NCBI RefSeq assembly: GCF_900110125.1
Contig: NZ_FOCN01000001.1
Coordinates: forward strand, 310,001 to 374,000
Source: Cryobacterium luteum
GTDB taxonomy: Bacteria > Actinomycetota > Actinomycetes > Actinomycetales > Microbacteriaceae
Length of the DNA: 64,000 nt
Direction of reading: 5' to 3'
In this document: in pieces, positions 16,830 through 24,104 of the stretch
How the letters are laid out: each line of letters starts with the position of its first letter
Numbering within the stretch: the stretch's first letter is position 1
Notes under the pieces: model-generated
Databases searched by the model: none
What the model saw: the letters and a program-made list of their open reading frames with translations, nothing else
What the model was told of the DNA's origin: nothing
Translations under genes and position numbers: made by a program

Positions 16830-17579
16830 ATGTCAACTGCGGCTGAAGCAGACCGGGCACGACTGGCCAGATTGCCTGGTCAGCCACTCTGGTTGCGCGT
16901 CCATGACGACATTCTCAACCGGATAACCTCGGGCGAATTCGCGGACACGTTCCCCGGTGAAATTCAACTAACCGCGGAATATCAGGTGAGCCGCAGTACC
17001 GTTCGACTTGCGCTGAACCCTCTGCGTCGAGTGGGGCTGGTTTCATCAAGTCGGGGTAAACGCCCGGTGGTGCACGTTAACCACGGCGATGAACATCGCT
17101 TTGGGCCGGTTTACAGCTTGTTTGCGGCAGTTGAGGCCTCTGGGATGAGGCAGCACAGCGAGTTGATCCGGTGCGAGATCCGTGTCGACGCGCGGATTGC
17201 TGACCGGCTCGACCTGCCCGGCGACGCTCCGCTGATCAATATTGAGCGCCGTCGTTTCGCTGACGACTATGTCTTTGCCGTTGACAGCGCCTGGCTGCCT
17301 GCCGATCGCGCTGCCGGCCTTCTCGACGTCGATTTCAGCAACACTGCTCTCTATCAGGAGCTGACGCTCCGGTGTGGGATCACGCTGGACGGCGGACAGG
17401 AAACCCTGACAGCGATTGCCGTTACCGCCGAACAGGCGCGAGTTCTTGACTGCCCGGTCGGCACTGCCGCTTTCTTCATTGAACGGTGTGGTCGTGCGGC
17501 GGGACGTCCGGTGGAATGGCGGGAGACTGTCGTCCGTGGCGACCGTTTCGCGGTCACCACATCATTCTCACCCCGGTGA
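16830..17579 (+). CDS. GntR/HutC-family transcriptional regulator
   Basis: A 249-aa regulator with an N-terminal winged helix (VHDDILNRITSGEF, LTAEYQVSRSTVRLALNPLRRVGLV) and a C-terminal UTRA ligand domain (LPGDAPLINIERRRFADDYVFAVDSAWLP, LRCGITLDGGQETLTAIAVT, VEWRETVVRGDRF). Ligands in this family are usually sugars, amino acids or nucleosides. Its only close neighbours are the convergent thiol genes, so the target is unknown. Confidence 0.85.
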   Translation: MSTAAEADRARLARLPGQPLWLRVHDDILNRITSGEFADTFPGEIQLTAEYQVSRSTVRLALNPLRRVGLVSSSRGKRPVVHVNHGDEHRFGPVYSLFAAVEASGMRQHSELIRCEIRVDARIADRLDLPGDAPLINIERRRFADDYVFAVDSAWLPADRAAGLLDVDFSNTALYQELTLRCGITLDGGQETLTAIAVTAEQARVLDCPVGTAAFFIERCGRAAGRPVEWRETVVRGDRFAVTTSFSPR

Positions 17580-17589
17580 GCTTTAGTCT

Positions 17590-18393
17590 TTATCGGTTCT
17601 CCGCCTTAAGGCCGTCGAGCTGAGGGCTTGCCAGGACGTACTCGTAGGGGTCCCCGGTGGGAAAAAGCCCGGTTCCGTTAGGGAGAACAGGCATCGGAAT
17701 TCTTTCCTGACCGCGTTGCTGCTGGTGTCCGTCGGACCAGGTGATCGTAACGTTTCCCATCCCGACACGAAGGTAGATCGCTTTGTCAGAGGCCGATGCC
17801 GGGGTCGTGTCGCCCTCCAGAACCTGCTCCCACAGCATTCCGGAGTCCGGATCAATTGCGGTGAGCATCGTCGCCCCGTCCGGTGGACGGAAGGAGGACA
17901 CGGCGAGGTTTTCTGATGACTCGTTGCTGATTGACGGTCCGGCCAGATGTCCCGAAAATTCCGCGAGAATAGCGCCAGTTCTCGGATTGTGGGCGCTCAC
18001 GAATGTGTCGCCGGCGGGGTTGACCCAGTCCAGAAAGACGATATCGCCCTGAGATGCGTTGACGGCAACCGAGACCGCTGAGGAAGATTCGACGTCCGTG
18101 GGGCGTGAGAGTGTGTTCGCGTCCCAGCGTATTTCTCCGGTGGTGGTGTCGACAGCCGTGAGTAAGCCTGCCGTCTCGATGAGGCCGGTGCCATTGCTTC
18201 CCTACTCGATCGCTGACGCTCCCGTCGCGTCTTCGGCAACACTGACAGTACCGTCGTGCGCGCGGAGCATGACCGCGGGCGAGACGTCGTCGGAGACACG
18301 ATGAGCGCCGAGCTGCGACGAAGGTCCGGAACACGCGGCCAGCAACACAACGCTAACGAGCGTGGCGGCTGCGGCTCCGGCAGCGCGTCTCAT
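17590..18393 (-). pseudogene. PQQ-like beta-propeller lipoprotein split by an amber codon
   Basis: One frame runs from the ATG at 18393 to the stop at 17590 and is broken only by a TAG at 18202-18204. The first 63 codons give a lipoprotein signal (TLVSVVLLAAC, Cys21). After the TAG the frame continues GSNGTGLIETAGLLTAVDTTTGEIRW and later repeats such as LTAIDPDSGMLWEQVLEG, typical of PQQ-like propeller blades. It begins inside the stop of ccdA (ATGA), so it belonged to the DsbA-CcdA operon, perhaps as a cell-surface redox or scaffold component. Confidence 0.75.
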
Positions 18394-19229
18394 TCTTGCT
18401 TTTGAGGTATTCGCTGCCGGCGCGTGCGACGGTTCCAAGCCGCGTAGGCCAGCGCGATGAGGCCTAGCACGACGATCGCGGCGATCCCGAATCCGAGATT
18501 GGTCACCAGTGAGGACATATCGAGTACCCAGGCCTCGGTGGCGAACTGATCTCCGATGGTCAAAACTCCGCCGAGGCTCGCGGTACCGTCGGTGAGGAAC
18601 AGGAAGATTCCGATCAGGATTGACAGGATCCCGGATACGATCAGCAACCACGAGTTCTCCCATCTTCCGATAGTGAGCATCCGCGGGCGCAGCCACCGAC
18701 TCTTTCCCAGTGAAAGTCGGTCCCACAACAAGGCGAGCACGATCAGGGGCGCTGCCATGCCGAGCGCGTAGATCGCTAAGAGCACTCCCCCGTAGACGGC
18801 GTTACTGCCGAGGGCTGCCACGGTAAGCACCGAGCCGAGGATGGGGCCTGCACACACTCCGGCTACTCCGTAGACAGCGCCGAGGAGGTAGACCGATATT
18901 GCCGAGGTCCCTTCGGCTGCGCTGCCGCGGGTAAAGGCGGGAAAACGTAGTCCAGAAATTTGGATGATACCCATCAACACCACGAGCAATGAGGCGATCC
19001 CGACGAAGGCCGTGCGATTTTGCGTGACGAACACCCCGACCGTACCAGCCAGCACTCCCAGCGGCACCAACGTGGTAATTAGTCCCAGGTAAAACAATCC
19101 GGTACGGGCAAGCAGCTCGGACGGCTTCGCGAACGCGTAGGCGAAGAACGCAGGAAGGAGCATGACCGAGCAGGGACTCAAAAGTGTCAGCATCCCACCA
19201 ATCAGGGCGCCGGCGTAGCCAATATCCAT
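18390..19229 (-). CDS. ccdA: CcdA-type thiol-disulfide membrane transporter
   Basis: A 279-aa protein with about seven membrane helices. It has the conserved cysteines of the CcdA/DsbD core in LSPCSVMLLPAFFAYAF (Cys20) and GVAGVCAGPILGSVL. CcdA moves reducing equivalents from cytoplasmic thioredoxin to extracellular thiol proteins. It lies 2 bases downstream of the DsbA-like gene and overlaps the lipoprotein gene, which indicates a three-gene redox operon. The C-terminus adds one more helix before a basic tail. Confidence 0.88.
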   Translation of the reverse strand: MDIGYAGALIGGMLTLLSPCSVMLLPAFFAYAFAKPSELLARTGLFYLGLITTLVPLGVLAGTVGVFVTQNRTAFVGIASLLVVLMGIIQISGLRFPAFTRGSAAEGTSAISVYLLGAVYGVAGVCAGPILGSVLTVAALGSNAVYGGVLLAIYALGMAAPLIVLALLWDRLSLGKSRWLRPRMLTIGRWENSWLLIVSGILSILIGIFLFLTDGTASLGGVLTIGDQFATEAWVLDMSSLVTNLGFGIAAIVVLGLIALAYAAWNRRTRRQRIPQKQE

Positions 19230-19231
19230 GT

Positions 19232-19984
19232 CTAGCGTCCGGCCTTCGCCAGTTCGCTGTCGATCGTGTCGCGAAACACCTGCACCGGCATCGCGCCGGA
19301 AATCGGCGTTTCGTTCACCACGAACATGGGCGTGCTGGTAATTCCGAGGTACCGTGCCTCTGCCGCGTCAATGTTGACTTTCTCCAAGAGTTCAGCATTG
19401 TCCAGGTCGGAGACGAACTGCTCAAGGTTGGGAACACCAATTTCTGTCGCGATTTCCAAAAGACGTTCCGGGGGCAGTGCCACATGTCCGCGTTCCGGGG
19501 CACCCGCGAAGACGACTTCAGCAAACTCCCAGAAGAAACCTTGCTCGCCCGCCGCGCGGGCAGCCACAGCCGCAGCCGTGGATTCCTCGCCGAACACCGG
19601 CAGATCCCGCCATTCGATGCGCACTTGACCGCTGTCCACATACTCCTCGACAAGGACAGGGAGGGTATCGCGCGCGAAAACCCCACAAAACGGACACCGG
19701 AAATCGGCGTATTCGACCAAAACAACCGGCGCGTCGACCTCTCCGAGTGCCGTCACCTCGCCATCGACACGTCGGGCGAGATCGAGCGTCTGCTCGCCGC
19801 TTTTTCCCCCGGATTGTTCAGCGGGGGCCGAAGTGGATTCTTGGACGGGTTGTTGTGCAACCACTCCGACGATGACGACTGCGAGAACTGCCGCCGCTCC
19901 TAAAAGCATCAGGAGCGTGCGTCGCCGCACCTTGACTCGTCGGATCGGCCTATTTTTTGTGAAGTTCTGTTGTGTCGGCACCAT
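19232..19984 (-). CDS. Membrane-anchored DsbA-family thioredoxin
   Basis: A 250-aa protein with a basic N-terminus, one membrane anchor (about residues 24-44) and an extracellular DsbA-like domain. The active site is CPFC (Cys97-Cys100) in VVLVEYADFRCPFCGVFA, and the cis-Pro loop is ITSTPMFVVN. It is likely a thiol oxidase or isomerase for exported proteins, working with the adjacent CcdA. The start at 19984 is chosen over 19999; neither has a clear ribosome-binding site and the mRNA may have a short leader. Confidence 0.88.
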   Translation of the reverse strand: MVPTQQNFTKNRPIRRVKVRRRTLLMLLGAAAVLAVVIVGVVAQQPVQESTSAPAEQSGGKSGEQTLDLARRVDGEVTALGEVDAPVVLVEYADFRCPFCGVFARDTLPVLVEEYVDSGQVRIEWRDLPVFGEESTAAAVAARAAGEQGFFWEFAEVVFAGAPERGHVALPPERLLEIATEIGVPNLEQFVSDLDNAELLEKVNIDAAEARYLGITSTPMFVVNETPISGAMPVQVFRDTIDSELAKAGR

Positions 19985-20082
19985 CTTAAATGTACGCACA
20001 TTAGGGTAAAAAAGACAGTTATAGCAGCCTCCCCGTCCGAGTCTGGGAACATTCCCGGTTTTCTGATTAAAAGAGTCCAGTC

Positions 20083-20358
20083 ATGCTCCAAGCAACCATC
20101 GCCCCGCCACTAATGGCCCTCAAGGCTGACCGCATCGTTGCCCTCGCCGGCGAGCCGCATCTCCACCTCGATGATGCCCGGGCCTACCGCCGCGTCATGA
20201 ACGAAGCGCCTCGGTTACAACTCCGCTCCGAGGCGTGGGGCAAGGCTCCACAGTCTACGCAGCGATGTCACTACCGTCGCGTACGCGTCGTCGCGGTGGC
20301 CTACCTCGGCGTGGCGGCAGCACTGGTGATCCCGCCACTACTTTCGGTCAATTCATGA
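20083..20358 (+). CDS. Uncertain small ORF, 91 aa
   Basis: This frame ends in an ATGA overlap with the DsrE-like gene, which hints that it is translated. It has a hydrophobic C-terminal segment (VVAVAYLGVAAALVIPPLL). The middle is unusual in composition (Arg/His-rich) and no family is recognised. It may be a remnant. Confidence 0.3.
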   Translation: MLQATIAPPLMALKADRIVALAGEPHLHLDDARAYRRVMNEAPRLQLRSEAWGKAPQSTQRCHYRRVRVVAVAYLGVAAALVIPPLLSVNS

Positions 20359-20645
20359 ACGCCGTTCACGCGTCGGCTCTCCAGAGCGTTCCGCAACTTC
20401 TTCTTCATGTGCTTGGTCCGGATGAAGCCTCCGTTACCGCGGGCCTGCAGGTTGTGCGCAACGCCCATCACGGATTCGCCACCGTGAGCACAATTGCCCT
20501 CGTGATTCAAGGCCGAGCCGTCCAGTTTCTCGCGGCCAATTCCGGCCTCGGTGACGAAATCAACACGGCACTTGCTTTGCCGGGCGTGTCGGTGGTGGCA
20601 TGTGAAAACAGCCTTCGGTCCGTGGGTCTTAGCCTAAAGGCTTAG
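20355..20645 (+). CDS. DsrE-family protein, C-terminally short
   Basis: A 96-aa DsrE/DsrF-like protein: MNAVHASALQSVPQLLLHVL, GFATVSTIALVIQGRAVQFL, and VSVVACENSLRSVGL with the candidate sulfur-carrying Cys. Relatives of this type usually extend about 25 residues further to a conserved tail, missing here, so the gene is probably truncated. DsrE proteins carry sulfane sulfur between enzymes. It belongs to the surrounding sulfur gene set. Confidence 0.6.
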   Translation: MNAVHASALQSVPQLLLHVLGPDEASVTAGLQVVRNAHHGFATVSTIALVIQGRAVQFLAANSGLGDEINTALALPGVSVVACENSLRSVGLSLKA

Positions 20646-20669
20646 TTGGTCGAGCTGAAGTCCTTCAGT

Positions 20670-20685
20670 ATACCCCATGGGGTAT
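20670..20685. promoter_or_regulatory. CsoR/CstR-like operator, copy 1
   Basis: ATACCCCATGGGGTAT is a perfect 8+8 palindrome. It lies between the ends of two convergent genes, so it now precedes no gene; this suggests a rearrangement. Confidence 0.7.
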
Positions 20686-20710
20686 TAAATTAAGTGCGAA
20701 CAGAGGAAAC

Positions 20711-21085
20711 TTATTTGTCGACGACGATGGCCAGTCCGGTGGCGGCAGACGCGTCCGTGATGCCACCAGCATCGGTCAGTGCGGTGAACCCGAGGTCGGC
20801 CATACGGGTGACTGCTGCAGCCGGCCGGTTTCCGGTGGCGCAGTAGACGATGTAGTCCCCGTCGATTGGCAGCGCCTTGATCAGCGTGTCGAAGTCCGCG
20901 GATTGCACGTCAATATTGATGGCGTCCTGAAGGTGTCCACCGACATACTCTGGTGCGGTGCGCACATCGATGATGACCGTACTGGAGGTGACAGCGATGG
21001 AGGGCGCCGGCGGGGGGCTCGCGCAGGCGGCCATGCTGAGCAGTGCCGCCACGGCGATTGTGATTGCAGTGAGTGCTTTCTTCAT
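20711..21085 (-). CDS. Rhodanese-domain lipoprotein
   Basis: A 124-aa exported lipoprotein (signal MKKALTAITIAVAALLSMAAC, lipobox Cys21) with a single rhodanese domain: VIIDVRTAPEYVGGHLQDAINIDV and the active-site loop YCATGNR with Cys82. It would accept or transfer sulfane sulfur outside the membrane. Its start overlaps the stop of the upstream membrane gene (21082-21085), so it is the last gene of a three-gene operon facing the CsoR-like regulator. Confidence 0.85.
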   Translation of the reverse strand: MKKALTAITIAVAALLSMAACASPPPAPSIAVTSSTVIIDVRTAPEYVGGHLQDAINIDVQSADFDTLIKALPIDGDYIVYCATGNRPAAAVTRMADLGFTALTDAGGITDASAATGLAIVVDK

Positions 21086-21621
21086 GGCGGGGTGTCCTGA
21101 CGGGTGCGTGACGGGGGTGGCAATGTGATCGGCTCTGGGGCGACTTTCCGGGAGCGAGGGAACAAAGGCGTGCAGGTAGTGCAGACCTCACCCTCAGCGG
21201 ACTCTGACGATTCGCGGCGGGTGGTGGCTCGGCGTTCGCTGACCAGTCGTTCGCGCAGTGCCCAGATCAATAGGGCGAGGGCGGCGGCGGCCAGGGCCGG
21301 GCGCGCAGCACCGCTCACTATCGGGTCGAGGGAGCGGACTTCGGTCGTCAGATACAGCGCGATCAGACCCAGAGCTGGCCACCGTATGTCGCAGAGAGTT
21401 GCGTCGGCGCCGATGGGGGTTCCGACATAACTGGCAACGATCAAGCCGATCAAGCTCGCTCCGAGCGCGGTGGCCGCGACCGTCCACCACAGGGCGCCGT
21501 CTGCGTCGTCCGCCCGGGGCGCGTAGCCGGTTACAAAAGCAATGAACGCGGCTGCGGCTGCGGCGGCCGTGATCATCCAGCGTCGAGTCGACCAAGTTTG
21601 TAGGTCAGAGAACACGATCAA
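21082..21621 (-). CDS. Membrane protein with C-terminal CxxC tail
   Basis: A 179-aa protein with about four membrane helices and a polar C-terminal tail carrying CTTC (GEVCTTCTPLFPRSRK). The head DLQTWSTRRW and the order of helices resemble the upstream gene (DLRRWPSRRW), so the two are probably diverged paralogues. It overlaps both neighbours, indicating one operon. No named family is recognised; a thiol-redox or sulfur-transfer membrane role is inferred from context. Confidence 0.65.
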   Translation of the reverse strand: MIVFSDLQTWSTRRWMITAAAAAAAFIAFVTGYAPRADDADGALWWTVAATALGASLIGLIVASYVGTPIGADATLCDIRWPALGLIALYLTTEVRSLDPIVSGAARPALAAAALALLIWALRERLVSERRATTRRESSESAEGEVCTTCTPLFPRSRKVAPEPITLPPPSRTRQDTPP

Positions 21622-22165
21622 GGGCCTCTGTCGCGGCAGCGGTGCGAGCGGGAAGACCGCAAGAATTTTCTCGAGTCATGCGCGCATAGAGAGCCCCGCC
21701 GAGCAAGACGATGGACGCGGCGGCCAGATACGGCTGGACCGGCTCGAAGAATTGCATCGCTCCGGTTGTCCCGAGAGCGAGGAGAACCAATTTGTTGCAG
21801 ACGGGGCATCCCACTGCGAAGAACGTCACCAGCCAACCGGCCATGCCCAATCGTCCGGCCGCCCTACTGGGCGGGGCACCTTCCGGGTGCGCCACATAGG
21901 TGGCGGTGACCAGACCCGCTAAAACCGCACTGAGAATAAGCACCGGCCACGACCAGGCGGTCGGCGGGATCTGTCGCGAAAAGAATGGCGTGTCAATCAA
22001 GTCCGTCGGAATGGCAATGAAGACCACCGTAAATAGTGCTGTTGCCAGGGCAACCCACCAGCGACGGGAGGGCCAGCGACGCAGGTCCCCGCCGAGCCTG
22101 GCCAGCTTGCCGCGCCAAGGGGCACGCCGTGATGATTCGTCCCTGCTGGTGCGCTGGTCACGCAT
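21605..22165 (-). CDS. Membrane protein with CPVC motif
   Basis: A 186-aa protein with a basic N-terminus and four membrane helices. The sequence TFFAVGCPVCNKLVLLALGTTGAM places a CPVC pair at a membrane boundary, as in thiol-redox membrane proteins. I chose the ATG at 22165 (GAGGG upstream); 22180 is possible. It is the first gene of the operon divergent from the CsoR-like regulator, with operator copy 2 between them. Its precise function is unknown. Confidence 0.65.
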   Translation of the reverse strand: MRDQRTSRDESSRRAPWRGKLARLGGDLRRWPSRRWWVALATALFTVVFIAIPTDLIDTPFFSRQIPPTAWSWPVLILSAVLAGLVTATYVAHPEGAPPSRAAGRLGMAGWLVTFFAVGCPVCNKLVLLALGTTGAMQFFEPVQPYLAAASIVLLGGALYARMTRENSCGLPARTAAATEALDRVL

Positions 22166-22224
22166 TCGAATAGCCCTCATTTACTTTTCATCGTAAAACG
22201 CTTGCTGCCATATTTGAATATACT

Positions 22225-22242
22225 GATACCCTAAGGGGTATC
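22225..22242. promoter_or_regulatory. CsoR/CstR-like operator, copy 2
   Basis: GATACCCTAAGGGGTATC is a near-perfect palindrome in the divergent spacer between the CPVC membrane protein and the CsoR-like gene. It probably controls both and provides autoregulation. Confidence 0.8.
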
Positions 22243-22296
22243 GTGGTCTCAGGCAAAACCAGCCTCGCATCCGCCTACGAACAGGAGCACACCCTC

Positions 22297-22587
22297 ATGG
22301 GGATTACCGAACCCGCGACCCACGCCAGCGGCGACCTGCGCAAGACCCTCAATCGACTCAAGCGCGCGCAGGGGCAACTCGGCGCCGTCATCACAGCCGT
22401 TGAGTCTGGCGCTGATTGTCGTGCCGTGGTCACCCAGCTGGCTGCTGTCTCGAGTGCCATTGACCGGGCGGGGTTCACGATCATCTCGTCGGCGATGAAG
22501 GAGTGCCTCATTGATAGCGGCGCGGATGGGGAAACCCAGCAGCTCAGTGTCAATGAGCTTGAAAAGCTTTTCCTCTCCCTCGCCTGA
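22297..22587 (+). CDS. CsoR/FrmR-family regulator, CstR-like
   Basis: A 96-aa all-helical repressor: LRKTLNRLKRAQGQLGAVITAVESGADCRAVVTQL, then SAIDRAGFTIISSAMKEC. The copper sensors of this family use Cys-His-Cys. Here Cys41 and Cys70 are present, but the His four residues before the second Cys is Ala66. A Cys-only pair is the pattern of CstR, which senses persulfides. The ATG at 22297 follows AGGAG by 9 bases; an earlier in-frame ATG/GTG start is less likely. It is the best candidate regulator for the ATACCC-N4-GGGTAT sites. Confidence 0.85.
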   Translation: MGITEPATHASGDLRKTLNRLKRAQGQLGAVITAVESGADCRAVVTQLAAVSSAIDRAGFTIISSAMKECLIDSGADGETQQLSVNELEKLFLSLA

Positions 22588-22602
22588 CCCCGCTCGCGAG
22601 AG

Positions 22603-23367
22603 CTAGCCGGCGACGGCGCGAATCGCGACGTACACGGCGATGCAGAGCACAAGGATCGCGAAGCTTGTTTTGAGAACGCGGTCGGGGAGTCTTCGGCTGA
22701 GTCTGCCCGTGATTAGGGATGCCAGCATAGCGGTGCCCGCGAAGGCGCTGGTGACGGCCCAGTCGATCTGCACGTCGCTCAGGTGGGCGCTGAAGCCGGC
22801 GACCGAATTGATGACGATGATCACGAGGGACGTGCCGATCGTGACGCCCATGGGGAGTCCGAGCACGAGGGCCAGTGCCGGAACGATGAGGAACCCGCCG
22901 CCGACGCCGAGCAGTCCGGTCAGGAACCCGACCACGGTGCCCGTTGCCAGCACACGGGGCAGACAACTGCGCCACCGGGTTCCGCCGCCGGGCAGCGCGC
23001 AGGGGCCGGTTGCGGCGGGGGTGGCAAAGAACATTCGCACGCCAGCGATGACCATGATCACGCTAAAAGCGCCGAGCAGAAGCTGAGGGTCAACCAGTCG
23101 GTTTACGAGGGTGCCGAGGTAGGCGGTGGGAATGCCGGCGGCGCCGATGATGCCGGCCAGACGCCAGTTCACGCCGGTGCGCAGCCGCGGAAGCACAGCA
23201 ACCGCCGACGCCGCTCCCACGACGATCAGCGAGGTTGGTATCGCCTCCTCGAGGGGTAACCCGACACCGTAGACCAAGGCCGGAACGGCCAGAATTGACC
23301 CGCCTCCGCCGACTAGGCCGAGCAGCGCACCCACGAACACTCCCAGAAGCAGCGCGGCCAGGATCAT
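22603..23367 (-). CDS. TauE/SafE-family anion exporter
   Basis: A 254-aa membrane protein with eight or so helices and the duplicated TauE motif (GVFVGALLGLVGGGGSILAVPALVYGVGL and GFLTGLLGVGGGFLIVPALALVLGL). Family members export sulfite, sulfoacetate or thiosulfate-like anions. It overlaps the rhodanese gene by ATGA. In persulfide regulons a TauE protein removes the sulfite or thiosulfate made by persulfide dioxygenase, which suits this context. Confidence 0.85.
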   Translation of the reverse strand: MILAALLLGVFVGALLGLVGGGGSILAVPALVYGVGLPLEEAIPTSLIVVGAASAVAVLPRLRTGVNWRLAGIIGAAGIPTAYLGTLVNRLVDPQLLLGAFSVIMVIAGVRMFFATPAATGPCALPGGGTRWRSCLPRVLATGTVVGFLTGLLGVGGGFLIVPALALVLGLPMGVTIGTSLVIIVINSVAGFSAHLSDVQIDWAVTSAFAGTAMLASLITGRLSRRLPDRVLKTSFAILVLCIAVYVAIRAVAG

Positions 23368-23876
23368 GCGTGCGGCGCCAGCTGCGCGAGGATGTCACTC
23401 TTCGTGGGTTCGGAAACCGGGCGATTCCAGGGCATCCACGACAGAATTCGCCCCAGCGTGCAACTATTGGTGGCGGCCGACACCGTGAGACCGGCACCGA
23501 TGATGCCGGCGAGAAGACGGAACTGCGGATGGATGAACCTTCCCGCCAGCACGCTCGCCAACACCAGGGATCCGGCCGTCATGCGTACCTGTCGATCCAT
23601 GGCCCACGTGGAGCGACCGCTGGTGATATCGCCGCCGGCGGCGGCATAGCTCGCCACACCACCGGTCAACACGCGAGCACCGCTCAGGCCAGCTGCGTCA
23701 AGATTCTTTCGCGCTTCTTCCGCGCGTCGACCCGACTGGCACACCAGCACAACCCGGAGGGCCATCTGCGCCGCAAACTCTTCAGTGTGTTCTTTGAGCA
23801 GGTGAAGCGGCACGTGATACGAACCCGGGATATGCCGGGTTTCAAACTCCGAGCCGTCCCTCACATCGATGATCAT
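23364..23876 (-). CDS. Rhodanese-DUF2892 protein, start region damaged
   Basis: A rhodanese domain (MIIDVRDGSEFETRHIPGSYHVPL, active loop VCQSGRRAEEA with Cys about 47 from this start) followed by a two-helix DUF2892 membrane part. The conserved N-terminus is readable upstream in frame (ADEFHQWVLHHDDL before this Met), but there is no ATG, GTG or TTG before an upstream stop at about 24006. The true start codon appears lost, or a rare start is used. It is coupled to the TauE gene downstream. Confidence 0.7.
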   Translation of the reverse strand: MIIDVRDGSEFETRHIPGSYHVPLHLLKEHTEEFAAQMALRVVLVCQSGRRAEEARKNLDAAGLSGARVLTGGVASYAAAGGDITSGRSTWAMDRQVRMTAGSLVLASVLAGRFIHPQFRLLAGIIGAGLTVSAATNSCTLGRILSWMPWNRPVSEPTKSDILAQLAPHA

Positions 23877-24015
23877 CAGGTCGTCATGATGGAGAACCCA
23901 CTGATGGAATTCGTCCGCCCCAATCCAAGGCGGAGTGCGGTTGACGGTGTGCGTGGTGTCAGAGATAGTGGATCCGTTTCAGTTTGGTACGGGAGCGTAG
24001 CAATGCCGGGCAGCC

Positions 24016-24044
24016 CTGAGGCCTGCCACTGAGGCAGGCCTCAG
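24016..24044. terminator. Strong 12-bp hairpin
   Basis: CTGAGGCCTGCC pairs perfectly with GGCAGGCCTCAG around a 5-base loop. It lies 60 bases beyond the stop of the MBL-rhodanese gene. There is no U-tract. Confidence 0.65.
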
Positions 24045-24104
24045 ACGATCGTGTCTGCCGTGAAGCCAACGTTGGTTAGGTGTTCAGCGGCGGCGTCATC
24101 TCCA

